Source of the DNA: DASXZH01 sp036502005
Lineage (GTDB): Bacteria > Armatimonadota > Fimbriimonadia > Fimbriimonadales > Fimbriimonadaceae
Assembly (NCBI GenBank): GCA_036502005.1
Contig: DASXZH010000011.1
Coordinates: forward strand, 25,994 to 89,993
DNA length: 64,000 nucleotides
Reading direction: 5' to 3'
Under the pieces are notes generated by a model that saw only the letters and a program-made list of their open reading frames with translations, did no database searches and had not been told where the DNA came from. Each line of letters opens with the position of its first letter. The stretch's first letter is position 1. The position numbers and the translations under genes are program-made. This document shows, piece after piece, positions 42,849 to 52,299 of the stretch.

Positions 42849-45371
42849 ATGATCTTATCCAAAACCCGTTTTCGACTGATTGCAACGACGGCGGTCTGCG
42901 CCGTTTCCATGGCTATCCAAGCAGCAACCCCGCACCGGTATCAAACCCGCTTCGCGACGATCCAGCTAAACGATAAAGGTTTCATCGTCTCGATCAAATC
43001 CAAGAGAACTGGAAAGGAATACAGCCCTGAGGGCCACCCTTCGCCATTAATGAGCCTCGGCGAAAACGGCAAGCTCATATCGCCTACTTCTGCCGTTTTT
43101 CAGTCAGATAGCCACACGATCACTTTGAACTACCCGAACGCTAAAACCGCACTTGTTTCAATTGAACCAAAAGACTCCTACTTCCGCCTTCAGTTAGTTT
43201 CCTTGGCACACGGCGAGGATGTTGACAACATCGTCTGGGGACCCTGCAACACGACCATCTCTGGCAAAATCGGCGACCTGCTCGGCGTCGTGCGCGATGA
43301 CGACTGGGCAATCGGGATGCTGGGATTGGACGACAATACAATCGCCGGCCCTCCGGTCGATAGCGATTGTTATGGCATGGGCTATTACGTTCATTCGCAG
43401 GACAAAGTGAACGACCCCCTTCCGGCGAAATATAAAGAAGGCCAGTGGTTCAACATTGGAGGGAATGGGATCAGCGATACGGCATTTTATTCCCACCCCG
43501 AAGGGTATTTCCACCAATCTTTTGGAACGGGAGCAAAGCTAGAGCCGGAATTCGGGTCTTCTGTGGCTTACCATTCGCGAGATCGCAGCAAGCCCTACAC
43601 CTACAAGTGGTCGCTGCTTCCTGGGTTCGAACGCTCTAGGCCACGCCAGATGGTGAGCGATCCCGTCCCAGGCGTTGGCTTTAAAGGATCTGGCGTTGCA
43701 CTGTATGCCTGTCCCGATAGCGAGGGACTCAAAACCATTGAAAAGATCATCGTTGGCGAAGGGCTTCCGCACATCATGATCAATGGGAAGTGGATCCGCG
43801 ACCCCTCGACATTCGGAGTCACATTGTTCTGGAATGGGCCATACGATAAGTGTTTGGAGTATGCCCAGGCGCTTGGCGTGAAGGATATTTCACGGGATAC
43901 AGGCGAGTTTTATCCGTGTCTCGGCAACAACTGGTCAGGGGGGAAATTGCCGTTTACAAACCGGCCGCCCATGGAGATGAAGGAGTTCACCGCCGAAGCT
44001 CATCGCCTGGGATTAAGCAGCGGCGGCCTTCATACGCTGACCGTCTTCCTCCAGCCCGGCACTTCTAACGATGTAACACCGGTTCCAAGCAAAGACTTGC
44101 AAGCCGTTTGCCGCACCAAACTCGCCAAGGACATATCGCCGACGGACACCGAGGTCGTCGTGACTGATCCATCATTCTTAGCCGACAAAGGAACGTGGAC
44201 GGAAGGGGATGACTCCAACTATCTTCGAATCGGCAGCGAAATGCTCCGCTATACCGGCATCAGTAAAACGGCCCCCTGGACCCTGACTGGAGTAGAGCGT
44301 GGCCATGGATCCAAAGCATTGCCTCACAAGGCCGGCGACGAGGTGGCGAAGCTCATGCAGAACTGCTACAACGGCTTCGTGCCCGACATCGCTCATTTAC
44401 CTGCGTACGCCGACTACTATGCGGATTTGGCCTGCAGAAACGGATTAGATGGGCTCGACTTCGACGGCTTCGAAAGCACGGTCTACCAAAATCAGGGCTA
44501 CTACGCGGTGAGGCTGTTCTGCCGCCACCTGTTTGATACGTACGCCAAGCTTTCGCATGGGAAAGCGCTGCACATCACCGGTTCAAATGTGTTTACCGGC
44601 GCTTGGGAATATATGAACGCCTGCAATGTCGGTGGCGGCGACAACATGTTTGTCGCAACCACGGGCCGAAGGGGAATCGAAGGCAAGGATATTGGCGATG
44701 GATTCAGCAACAGCTATTTTCCCGCCACGTTCGGCGGCCAGTGGTGGCATAGCGATTGGTCGGTTTATGATGCCGAAAATCTGCAGGCGAAGGCAGTCGG
44801 TTGGGATGCCACTTATGGATTTAATGTAAGTCAGGAAGTAGTCGAGCGCAGCGGTGAAAAGGATGCCATTTTCAAGACCTTTCGCGCTTGGCAAGATGCG
44901 CGAGCCGACGGCGTGTTTTCCAAAAAAATAAAACAGCAATTGCGCGATCCGGACTACAAGTTTCACCTTGAAAGAAAAGGGCCTCGCGCCTACGACCTAT
45001 TCCCAATTAAGGAAATCAACATTAGCGGAAACGCCGGAGTCGATGAAACGCAGCTAAACCTAGACAATCCGTACGGCTCCCAGCCGTTGCAGTTTTCCTT
45101 GCGGGTGGACGCTCCCGTCAATGGCCTGGCCGTCACTCTGCCAAATGGTAGCCGAATCCAATCAGACCAGAAGATGGATAAGGGTCAGTTTCTCATTTGC
45201 AAGAGGGACGAGGCATATGTGGCCGACCAGTATCGAAAGAAGCTCGTCACGTTAGCGTATCAGCCGACGCCCATTCCGGAGGGCAAATCAAAGTTCGGGG
45301 TTCGTCTTTCTGCAGCAGCTCCTTTCACACTCACTGTTTGGACGCTCGGAAGACCAACCCAATTGCCCTAG
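42849..45371 (+). CDS. Large secreted protein with TIM-barrel-like core and an inserted beta module
   Basis: 840 residues with a signal peptide (about 1-25, ending MAIQAA). The N-terminal beta-sandwich is followed by a barrel-like region with CYNGFVPDIAHLPAYADYYA and NGLDGLDFDGFES (about 539-551), a typical strand end bearing carboxylates in glycosidases. Between strands (about 420-500) sits a module NYLRIGSEMLRYTGISKTAP...GVERGHGSKALPHKAGD, similar to small beta modules in phage tail and carbohydrate-active proteins. A C-terminal beta domain closes it. No family is assigned. Operon with the preceding gene. Confidence 0.6.
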   Translation: MILSKTRFRLIATTAVCAVSMAIQAATPHRYQTRFATIQLNDKGFIVSIKSKRTGKEYSPEGHPSPLMSLGENGKLISPTSAVFQSDSHTITLNYPNAKTALVSIEPKDSYFRLQLVSLAHGEDVDNIVWGPCNTTISGKIGDLLGVVRDDDWAIGMLGLDDNTIAGPPVDSDCYGMGYYVHSQDKVNDPLPAKYKEGQWFNIGGNGISDTAFYSHPEGYFHQSFGTGAKLEPEFGSSVAYHSRDRSKPYTYKWSLLPGFERSRPRQMVSDPVPGVGFKGSGVALYACPDSEGLKTIEKIIVGEGLPHIMINGKWIRDPSTFGVTLFWNGPYDKCLEYAQALGVKDISRDTGEFYPCLGNNWSGGKLPFTNRPPMEMKEFTAEAHRLGLSSGGLHTLTVFLQPGTSNDVTPVPSKDLQAVCRTKLAKDISPTDTEVVVTDPSFLADKGTWTEGDDSNYLRIGSEMLRYTGISKTAPWTLTGVERGHGSKALPHKAGDEVAKLMQNCYNGFVPDIAHLPAYADYYADLACRNGLDGLDFDGFESTVYQNQGYYAVRLFCRHLFDTYAKLSHGKALHITGSNVFTGAWEYMNACNVGGGDNMFVATTGRRGIEGKDIGDGFSNSYFPATFGGQWWHSDWSVYDAENLQAKAVGWDATYGFNVSQEVVERSGEKDAIFKTFRAWQDARADGVFSKKIKQQLRDPDYKFHLERKGPRAYDLFPIKEINISGNAGVDETQLNLDNPYGSQPLQFSLRVDAPVNGLAVTLPNGSRIQSDQKMDKGQFLICKRDEAYVADQYRKKLVTLAYQPTPIPEGKSKFGVRLSAAAPFTLTVWTLGRPTQLP

Positions 45372-48300
45372 CTAAGAATGCTGAAGCACGACCCCATTCG
45401 CAACAATAGACTGGCCATTTGTGCACAAAAGATTAACCGAGTACCCGATGTAGCTCCCGTTTCCGGCAGGCGAAGGGATCTCGCTATTGATCTTGAGCAC
45501 TCCAGACTTAACAGGCGGGGCTTGAGTGATGATCGCTCCTTGGATTGCGAAAACATCGGTCCCGCTTATGTTGTTAGTCGGGTTAAGCGGATAACTCTGG
45601 CCGACTGCAAGGAACTTCCCGGCTGTGACGGAGATTGTGATTCCAAAGAATCCGCTCGAAAAGTCCTCGAACTCGTAAAACAATCCGAAGTCAGACGGAT
45701 AACCCATTAGGTTGGTTAAGCTGCTGTAGTAGATGTCGCCCGTAACCAGTTTATCGTTTTGCGCGGCAAGCGGATAAGTGCCCATAAAGAACGGCTGACC
45801 GCCGTATTGCACGGTTGCTTCCGCTACGCCTAGCGAAGTCCCCGAAGGCCCGAAGACGTTAATGGTCACCGTATCCGTGGCTGGGCTTCCGTCGGGAGGC
45901 GGATTTGCGACCAAGTAAGAGACGCTAGCTGTGGTTGTGGTAAGGGTATTCGGAAATGGCGCTTGAGTCCCAGTTGTGCTCAAACCTCCAGTTTTGCAAC
46001 TCCATTTGAAGGTTGTGCCAGCGGGAAATGTCCCTTTTACGTTGAAGCTAGTTCCCGCTCCTGGTCCAGCAAGGGTAACCGAACTCGGGGAGATTACCAC
46101 CGCCTGAACGATGATCGTCTGATCCCCGTTGCCGATGGTCTTACCGGTAGAATCCTTGACCGTCACTTCCAGATCGCCCGCAACCGTATGTGAGGGTGCC
46201 TTGTAGGTCACTTGCGGCACCTTGGTTGTCACGTTTTGGCTCCCGTTAATGGAACCTTGACCTGTTAACACCCAAACAAAAGTGGCGCCATTTGGGAAGC
46301 TGCCCGTTAAAGGCGCGACCGAAAACACTTGAGTTTGTGAAATGGCCACCAGGCCATCCGCTGGCGTAAAGTTCAAAGTATGAACGGCGACTGATATTTC
46401 GCACTCCTGCGTGCCCAAGCTATGCTGGGTTTTGTCCGCCGCCACCACGAACACTTCAACGGTCACGGTATCACTTCCAGCCGTTCCTTTGGGCGTGTAA
46501 GTAACGGCAGCGAGAGAGCTTGTAAAGCTAGGCCCGGTATTGCCTTTCGCATCCGCGATGGTTCCGAAGTTAGCGGTGTTGGCCCATTTATAGGTGTAAG
46601 TAGCCCCCGCCGCCCCTCCTTGAACGCTGACCAAAATCGGCTGTTTCTGAGTTTGGTCGATATTGGCAGAAGCTGGAGTGATCGAGAATACTCCGCTGAT
46701 GTCGACTTGTACGGTTGCCGTGCCCTTGCCAATAGAAACCATCGTGCCATCGGTTTGAACCAGGAAGGTCTGCTCCGTAATGGTGTCGGTTCCGTATAAG
46801 TTCGGGGTTGGTGTGTAGGTGACGGAGCCGACGGAGCTTGTAAAGGTCGCTCCCGTGTGGCCCGAACCATCCGATATGGATCCGAAGTTAGCGGTATTGG
46901 TCCACTTGTAAGAATAGGTCGCGCCTTTCAATCCGCCCGCAACCGTCACCTTCAGAACCTGCTTACCTCCCTGTTGGATCACGCTCGCTAGAGGGCTAAG
47001 GGTGGGCTTTCCTTGAGACATAAACGAGTTGCTTATCAGCCCGGTAGGCGTTTTCACAACCAGCGCACTGGTTGTAGTTTGGGCAGGGATGTCGATTTCG
47101 GCATCCGTCCAATTCAAAGGCGTCACTGGCACGCCTCCATAGGTGGCGGTGCCGGCGTCGTTGCCAAACGAGCCTTGGACGGCCCACTTCGACCCGTCCG
47201 AGTTTGGCGTGACTGAGGCAATGGAGGGAATCATGTAATTCAGGTTTCCGCCGAAATGGAAGGAGAACAAGTTTGCGCCGTCCTTATTCATGGTGGTGGA
47301 TGATCCCGATCCTCTAGCGGTGGTAGTCAAAAGAGCGGCTGTTGCTGTAACCGTCGCTGGCGGCGGCAGGGTAGGATCGACCGGTGTTGCTTGGTTTAAG
47401 CCAAGCATTCGGTCGAAGAAGAAATCCGCAGTTTGAGTCGCCGCGTCCTCGTCCACCGGCTGGCTCCAGCCGGAGTAATCTCCAAGCCCAGCGCTTGTCT
47501 GCAACAGGCCCCAAAAGTTGGCCGCTTCTTTGGAATCGCCGCAACAGACGACATCCATAAAGAAGCTGTTTGGCGAGAACATTGTCGCGAAATTGGGCAG
47601 CGATTTGAGATAGTCGATGCTTAGCAAATAGCGCTGCTCTGTATGCTTCTTTTCTTCAGAGTCATACACGGTTAGGCCCGCAATGATTATCGCCTTCGAA
47701 GCGATGTATTTAGCGTATTGCTTGTCAAGCGCAGGCGTTTCCACGTCCGTGGTTGAAACATAGAACTTGCCCTGAATATTGGTGCCGTGCCCATCGTTGA
47801 CTAGTATTCCCGCGCCGGAGAGATTCGACCAATCGGCGATTCCGCCGTTGGTTTCACTAACTGTGTAACCCGCTTGGGTCAGGTCGGCCCTAAGCTGATC
47901 GGACGGGCTTGTTCGTGCCGCCTCGACACCGTGGATAATGTAGGCCTTGGTTGAACCTGGGAAGGTTGTGGCCGTGGTAGTGGTAGGCCTGACAACGACC
48001 CTTGAGGGTGTTGGCTTGTTGATGGTTTTAGTTGCGGGAGGCGCCTTGGGAGAGAGCGCAAGGAAATCTGGGTCGCTTACATCCACGGCGTAAATAGATC
48101 CATCTATGAACTCGCCCCACGGATCGCCTGATGTGGATATGCCGCCCATGCGAAAATCCGCCATCGTTTGCATCTTGGCAACCACGAGCTGCGCCATTTT
48201 GCTCGCCGAGACGCTTGGGTTTGCTGTAACAACAGTCGTGACCGTGCTCGCATCGCTCATCCTTGCCGTCTCGGAGACAACCCCGGTGCGCCCGTTGTTG

Positions 48301-48422
48301 AAGATGATCTGGTCGCCCCCAGTTGAGGTAGCGGCAGTGCTCCTAACCCCGCCCCCGCCGCATCCGGCGACGACAAGCGCAAGCGAGACAAGCAGTAGGC
48401 ATAAGGCGCATAGCTTTTTCAT
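45372..48422 (-). CDS. Large lipoprotein with caspase/gingipain-like domain and Ig-like repeats
   Basis: Start at ATG 48422, where the lipoprotein signal begins (LALVVAGC, Cys21); the longer frame to 48635 has no signal. 1016 residues. About 155-330 form a clan CD peptidase-like alpha/beta domain: STKAYIIHGVEAART, GILVNDGHGTNIQGK with His212, then SFFMDVVCCGDSKEAANFW with Cys293/294, the order expected for a His-Cys dyad. About 420-950 are Ig-like modules, two of them near-copies (Y-x-YKW-x-NTANFG-x-I-x-D...FTSS..VTYTP). Likely a surface peptidase or a binding protein derived from one. It is convergent with the 840-residue gene (adjacent ends). Confidence 0.75.
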   Translation of the reverse strand: MKKLCALCLLLVSLALVVAGCGGGGVRSTAATSTGGDQIIFNNGRTGVVSETARMSDASTVTTVVTANPSVSASKMAQLVVAKMQTMADFRMGGISTSGDPWGEFIDGSIYAVDVSDPDFLALSPKAPPATKTINKPTPSRVVVRPTTTTATTFPGSTKAYIIHGVEAARTSPSDQLRADLTQAGYTVSETNGGIADWSNLSGAGILVNDGHGTNIQGKFYVSTTDVETPALDKQYAKYIASKAIIIAGLTVYDSEEKKHTEQRYLLSIDYLKSLPNFATMFSPNSFFMDVVCCGDSKEAANFWGLLQTSAGLGDYSGWSQPVDEDAATQTADFFFDRMLGLNQATPVDPTLPPPATVTATAALLTTTARGSGSSTTMNKDGANLFSFHFGGNLNYMIPSIASVTPNSDGSKWAVQGSFGNDAGTATYGGVPVTPLNWTDAEIDIPAQTTTSALVVKTPTGLISNSFMSQGKPTLSPLASVIQQGGKQVLKVTVAGGLKGATYSYKWTNTANFGSISDGSGHTGATFTSSVGSVTYTPTPNLYGTDTITEQTFLVQTDGTMVSIGKGTATVQVDISGVFSITPASANIDQTQKQPILVSVQGGAAGATYTYKWANTANFGTIADAKGNTGPSFTSSLAAVTYTPKGTAGSDTVTVEVFVVAADKTQHSLGTQECEISVAVHTLNFTPADGLVAISQTQVFSVAPLTGSFPNGATFVWVLTGQGSINGSQNVTTKVPQVTYKAPSHTVAGDLEVTVKDSTGKTIGNGDQTIIVQAVVISPSSVTLAGPGAGTSFNVKGTFPAGTTFKWSCKTGGLSTTGTQAPFPNTLTTTTASVSYLVANPPPDGSPATDTVTINVFGPSGTSLGVAEATVQYGGQPFFMGTYPLAAQNDKLVTGDIYYSSLTNLMGYPSDFGLFYEFEDFSSGFFGITISVTAGKFLAVGQSYPLNPTNNISGTDVFAIQGAIITQAPPVKSGVLKINSEIPSPAGNGSYIGYSVNLLCTNGQSIVANGVVLQHS

Positions 48423-48661
48423 GGGTTGTCCGTAGCAAACAGAATAACGCATGATCGTGAAATATCGTGATTTGAGTTTTGCGCACGGCTTGTGCCGAGA
48501 GTTAGTAGGGAGGAAGCAGCCGACGAAATCCGTAGGCAAGCACGATCGGTAACTGAAAGGCGTGATTACGCGCCAGTCGGTAATAGGAAGTCCGGATGGC
48601 AAGATTCTCGATGTCGCTGAAATTGGGCCATCCACAGACTTGTAGCCAATTCTCGGGCCAC

Positions 48662-49453
48662 CTAACCGTGGGGATCGGCCCCCAGAATCCCGCCTAGCAT
48701 CGCCGCTACGGTGTCGGTATCTCCTCCCAAAGTTATCGCCGCCTCAATCGCTTTGACTGGGGCATTTCCATATTTTTGCCAAAGATCGATGACGGCATTT
48801 ACACTATGGACGACCCATCCTGAAGGTCCTCTTTCGGGCCACCGTGTATCCCACGGCCAATCCGGGCACAAGGCTCGAGCCTGGTTCTCAAAGTCACCTT
48901 CAGCTTGCCGGGCTGAAAGAGAAGCGGCAAGAGCAATGATCTGGGCTCCTTCAATGGCCCGCGGATCGGTGTGTGTCGTACGGCAACAAACCTATACAAA
49001 ACGAGCGCGCTGCTCCTCGTCATCACAAAGGGCCGCCCCCAATACCGCTGCTCTCATGGCGGCTCCGTTGCCCGCAGACTTAATCCCGGATCGGCGTGGA
49101 TTCACGCGCACGCAAAGCCGCATACACGCCTTCACCGTGCTGAGCCCTATTCCAGGGGGAAGCGAAAGAAACCATGTTCGGAGTCTCCGCGCGAATCTGG
49201 CCACAAATTTGTCCTCGTTGCTTCCACACTCAACCAGCGACTGAAGAACAAAAAGGGACAGCAGCGTATCGTCACTAGGGAATCCCCTCCCAAAGCAGAT
49301 GCGCTGGCGAAGTGGGAACGGCATCAACCGAAGGTTGCGTCCTTTCGGCAGTTTCTCGTAGGGAAGGCCAAGGCTATCGCCGACGAGAGTGCCAATCAGA
49401 GACCGCTTGGCGGCTTCCAAATTGATCGTCGGTTCGTCGGTCAAGATACCCAC
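48662..49453 (-). pseudogene. ADP-ribosylglycohydrolase family protein with in-frame TAG
   Basis: The start is likely GTG 49453 or TTG 49444 (DEPTINLEAAKRSLIGTLVGDSLGLPYEKL, in parts), just after the transporter stop. It shows GDSLGLPYE, PSDDTLLSLFVLQSLV, and NGAAMRAAVLGAALCDDEEQ, then TAG at 48992-48994. The same frame goes on with RTTHTDPRAIEGAQIIALAA and LGGDTDTVAAMLGGILGA, the metal-binding GGDTD motif of the DraG/ARH family. The two halves lie in one frame, so this is a nonsense codon, not a frameshift. Members remove ADP-ribose from proteins. Confidence 0.8.
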
Positions 49454-49458
49454 CAAGG

Positions 49459-50025
49459 CTATGGCGCTGGCCAAACCGGAAGTTTGATTGCCGATTTGGT
49501 GGCAACCAACAGTCCGGCCAAGGCGTTGTACCAAGCAATCAGTGCGGTCAAAATCCCGAAGTACCCGCCTAGTTTGTGCCCCGCTTCCACTCCAAACTCG
49601 CCCGCCGTTAGAAGGGCGAACGTAATCAAAAGGGCCAAAAACAAGATAACGAGCGCGCCAGTCGTTCTAAACGAAGCGAGAAACATGAGCAGCGTGAAGA
49701 TGGTCCAGCCAAGCAGGAAGAATCCCATCGAAGTCGCGTCCGGAATCATCTTGAACTGGATAGTAGCTGCCAAGGCGATCCAAAACGCACCGTAGGACGT
49801 AAAAGCGGTTGCGCCGAAGGTGTTGCCAGTCTTAAACTCCCACATCCCCGCCAGCATTTGGGCAAGCCCACCATAGAAAAATGCGAGACCGAGAACAACT
49901 TGTGGCCCAGATATAAAGCCTGCGTTCGCGCAGCTTAACACAAACGTGGTTAGTGCAAAGCCGCAAAGGCCCAATGGAGCCGGATTAGCAATGGGGGTCG
50001 TTGTCGGAGTTTCGTTATCAGCCAT
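49459..50025 (-). CDS. Acetate uptake transporter, GPR1/FUN34/YaaH family
   Basis: Start probably ATG 50025 (ADNETPTT); the frame has a Met four codons earlier. 188 residues, six membrane helices, with the family signature NPAPLGLCGFALTT at the N-terminus and GGLAQMLAGMWEFKTGNTFG (about 53-72). It transports acetate or succinate with protons across the inner membrane. The ADP-ribosylglycohydrolase frame follows six bases after its stop on the same strand. Confidence 0.92.
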   Translation of the reverse strand: MADNETPTTTPIANPAPLGLCGFALTTFVLSCANAGFISGPQVVLGLAFFYGGLAQMLAGMWEFKTGNTFGATAFTSYGAFWIALAATIQFKMIPDATSMGFFLLGWTIFTLLMFLASFRTTGALVILFLALLITFALLTAGEFGVEAGHKLGGYFGILTALIAWYNALAGLLVATKSAIKLPVWPAP

Positions 50026-50139
50026 TATAGAGAGCACCGCCTTTGGTGGAATCGTCCTGCCGAACTATAGCCTAAACCTATAGGGCCAATGCCACCTCAG
50101 TGTCAACGAGGGGTAAAAATGCAGGAGTAACCGCCAACT

Positions 50140-50330
50140 CAAAGCGGACCTGAATCTCCAAAACCCCGCGTCCGAGGACTTCTCGCGACTCCGTAGGCCC
50201 AAAGGGTCGTTCTTCCTATAGCCCACGGGCGAGCGGCTCCGGCTGCGAGCCCTGGGTAGGAGCCAGCCAAACTCCGTAGCCCTGTAAGGGCGTAATATTT
50301 CCGGTCTGATGTTGGCTCACTAACTTTCAA
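50140..50330 (-). repeat. Interspersed-repeat-like intergenic element
   Basis: It contains TAGCCCACGGGCGAGCGG, then CTGCGAGCCCTGGGTAGGAG and CCTGTAAGGGCG, a pattern (AGCCC...GGGC-GAGCGGC...GAGCCCTGGGT) that resembles intergenic repeat DNA common in several environmental phyla. It also yields a long open frame (YALTGLRSLAGSYPGLAAGA...) that I take to be spurious. No second copy lies in this window. Confidence 0.5.
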
Positions 50331-50388
50331 GCTGAGAGTTTTTTAAGGTTGCGCAGAACCCCTTTGATAAAGCGCTATGATTTTGAAA

Positions 50389-50832
50389 ATGAAGCGATGC
50401 ATGCTACTCGTTCCTGCAGCCATCTTTGGCCTAGTTATTACCGGTTGCGGTGGCGCCAACGGGATACTGAACGGCCTCGAAGGCTCGAATGCCTTTGCCG
50501 GAACTTATTCGGGAAACTGGACGGGTTCTTCGGGCGACGCGGGCTCGCTAACTAACGTGGTGATCGATGTGTCCGGCAACGTGAGCGGCAATTTCGTTTC
50601 TTCTACCGGCTCGGTTGGTTCGTTGTCGGGCACGGTTTCCAGCGCCGGAGGATTTCAGTGGGTGGCAACATTTACCACCGGTTCAGACACCTTGGTTGGG
50701 TCCTTCACACAAGAGACGGCTACCATAAACGCAACCGGAGTCGCAGAAACCGGATTAGAAAACCAGACCCTGGCCGTAAATCTCACGCTCATCAGCAACG
50801 CAACGAAAAAGCGAACCGCTGTGCCTCACTAG
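50389..50832 (+). CDS. Small lipoprotein, unknown
   Basis: About 147 residues from MKRCMLL (an ATG 12 bases earlier is possible). The signal with lipobox VITGC is followed by Gly/Ser/Thr-rich beta-strand repeats (GTYSGNWTGSSGDAGS, NVSGNFVSSTGSVG). It probably forms a small beta-sandwich on the cell surface. Monocistronic by spacing. Confidence 0.75.
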   Translation: MKRCMLLVPAAIFGLVITGCGGANGILNGLEGSNAFAGTYSGNWTGSSGDAGSLTNVVIDVSGNVSGNFVSSTGSVGSLSGTVSSAGGFQWVATFTTGSDTLVGSFTQETATINATGVAETGLENQTLAVNLTLISNATKKRTAVPH

Positions 50833-50934
50833 ATTTCCTAATCTCGCTTGGATCAGGATTGGCCGTCTACAATCTTGACGATAAGTGATACCTGAGACTT
50901 TCGCCCTTTCACTTAGCGTAGACTGCCTTTAAGC

Positions 50935-51174
50935 ATGACGCGCCAAGACATGATCGATATGAAAGCGAGGTTTGAGGAGGTTAACGCCTTTGAAGTCGCA
51001 GAAAGGCGCGCAGCGACGGCCGCCACGCGGATGCAACAGCTGGATGCAATTTGGCGCATAGCGGCAGAACTTGGGATTCGGCCGGAGATTAGGGAGGGCG
51101 AGCAGGCTCCTGCAAGAGAATGGGCGAGGCTTCGTGAGGCGATTAATGAGCGAAATAAACTCGCTTCCGAGTAG
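50935..51174 (+). CDS. Small partner protein of a nucleotidyltransferase
   Basis: 79 residues, helical and charged (MKARFEEVNAFEVAERRAAT, IWRIAAELGIRPEIREGE). The nucleotidyltransferase gene begins inside its 3' end (29-base overlap). A similar order, small helical protein then nucleotidyltransferase, recurs at 63228-63785. It could be an antitoxin or specificity partner. Confidence 0.6.
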   Translation: MTRQDMIDMKARFEEVNAFEVAERRAATAATRMQQLDAIWRIAAELGIRPEIREGEQAPAREWARLREAINERNKLASE

Positions 51175-51721
51175 GTCGGTTCGCCAGTTAGTTGAGGTTC
51201 TTTCGGAACTTGACATCCGGTTCGCTTTGGTTGGCGGGGTTGCAGTTTCACTGACGTCTACTCCACGATTTACTGCCGATGTTGATGCTCTTATTTTGGA
51301 CGCCGATGAACGAATTGAATGGTTGATTACCAAGTTTGAAAAGGCCGGCTACAGGACACGCGCTGTTGACCAAGTTGGATTTACGAGAAGGACTCGAGTG
51401 TTGACCCTTAGCGACGGTGACGATGTCGGCATTGATCTCATGCTCGGGCTATTGCCGTTCGACGAGGATCTGGTGGAGAGGTGCTTATCCAGGCGATTGG
51501 CTGATGGGACGGCCGTTCCAGTCGCGAGTCCCGAGCATCTTGTCGTTATGAAGGCTATTGCGTGGCGTCCGCAAGATTTACTGGATATCCGCGCGATCAT
51601 CGCCGTAGTTCCAGGTTTGGACAGGGGCTTCATAACGCGAACATTTTTGGAGTATGCCGAGTTGCTCGAAGTTACGGACCGAGTGGAAGAATTGGAAGCT
51701 CTGCTGACCGGACAACTCTAA
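51146..51721 (+). CDS. Nucleotidyltransferase, AbiEii/MNT-like
   Basis: Start at ATG 51146 (MSEINSLPSR); the earlier GTG frame overlaps too far. 191 residues. Signature FALVGGVAVSLTSTPRFTADVD (about 26-47): GG for nucleotide, then R-x-T-x-D-x-D with the metal-binding Asp pair. DVGIDLMLG (about 88-96) supplies the third Asp. The C-terminal half matches proteins often seen in toxin-antitoxin or abortive-infection modules (PEHLVVMKAIAWRPQDLLDI). The pairing with 50935 supports such a role; the substrate (tRNA, protein) is unknown. Confidence 0.78.
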   Translation: MSEINSLPSRSVRQLVEVLSELDIRFALVGGVAVSLTSTPRFTADVDALILDADERIEWLITKFEKAGYRTRAVDQVGFTRRTRVLTLSDGDDVGIDLMLGLLPFDEDLVERCLSRRLADGTAVPVASPEHLVVMKAIAWRPQDLLDIRAIIAVVPGLDRGFITRTFLEYAELLEVTDRVEELEALLTGQL

Positions 51722-51755
51722 GCGGACGCGATTCGAGTTGCCAAGAATCGTCATT

Positions 51756-52238
51756 TCAGAAATGCACAACCTGATCATCCCAACACGTTTGCAGATAATC
51801 AATCTGCCCAGTATGAGACTCCGCATGAATCCCCGGCAATCGCATCAGCCACCGCATGCTTGCCGAAGGTCCGAATTTAGATTCCAGTTGAAGTTCAATA
51901 TCTTCCGCCGTTAGACTTTCCAGGGAGGCAATAACCTCGTCGGTGCCCGCTCGGAAAATGCGTTCAACCTCCGCGCGGCTCGTTACTGCCAACTCCCGCT
52001 CGGTTCGTTGCCGCACCCACTCCTCAATATTGTCTATTTCGGGGAGCTTTTTGTCACCGATCATGCGGGCAAACCTGCCTGAATAGAGAGCCGTATGAGC
52101 GCCAATATGCAAAGCCGATTTCGCCGTAGGAGCCGGGGTCCAGGTTAGCTTGTCATCTGGGACAAATGAAAACACCTTCAGGAAACCTTCCATCCCCTCC
52201 ACCGCCAGTTTCTTACACAAGTCTACGTAGCTTTCCAT
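51756..52238 (-). CDS. DinB-like protein
   Basis: 160 residues. Four-helix fold with FSFVPDDKLTWTPAPTAKSALHIGAHTAL (in parts) near the N-terminus and IHAESHTGQIDYLQTCWDD at the C-terminus, placing His residues as in DinB-family metal sites. Role unknown; the family includes thiol-dependent transferases. It is convergent with the nucleotidyltransferase gene and downstream of the GH32 gene. Confidence 0.8.
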   Translation of the reverse strand: MESYVDLCKKLAVEGMEGFLKVFSFVPDDKLTWTPAPTAKSALHIGAHTALYSGRFARMIGDKKLPEIDNIEEWVRQRTERELAVTSRAEVERIFRAGTDEVIASLESLTAEDIELQLESKFGPSASMRWLMRLPGIHAESHTGQIDYLQTCWDDQVVHF

Positions 52239-52299
52239 TGTTGTAAATCCTTACTCCTTCGACAGCAAAAAATGCGCAGCCCGAGCCGCACTTGAAAAC

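Noticed and set aside
48992..48994. TAG as a recoded sense codon
   Set aside because: TAG ends many normal genes in this window (for example lutC and the LamG gene), so no reassignment is indicated.
50139..50330. 63-codon minus-strand ORF
   Set aside because: It is the translation of an interspersed-repeat-like element.
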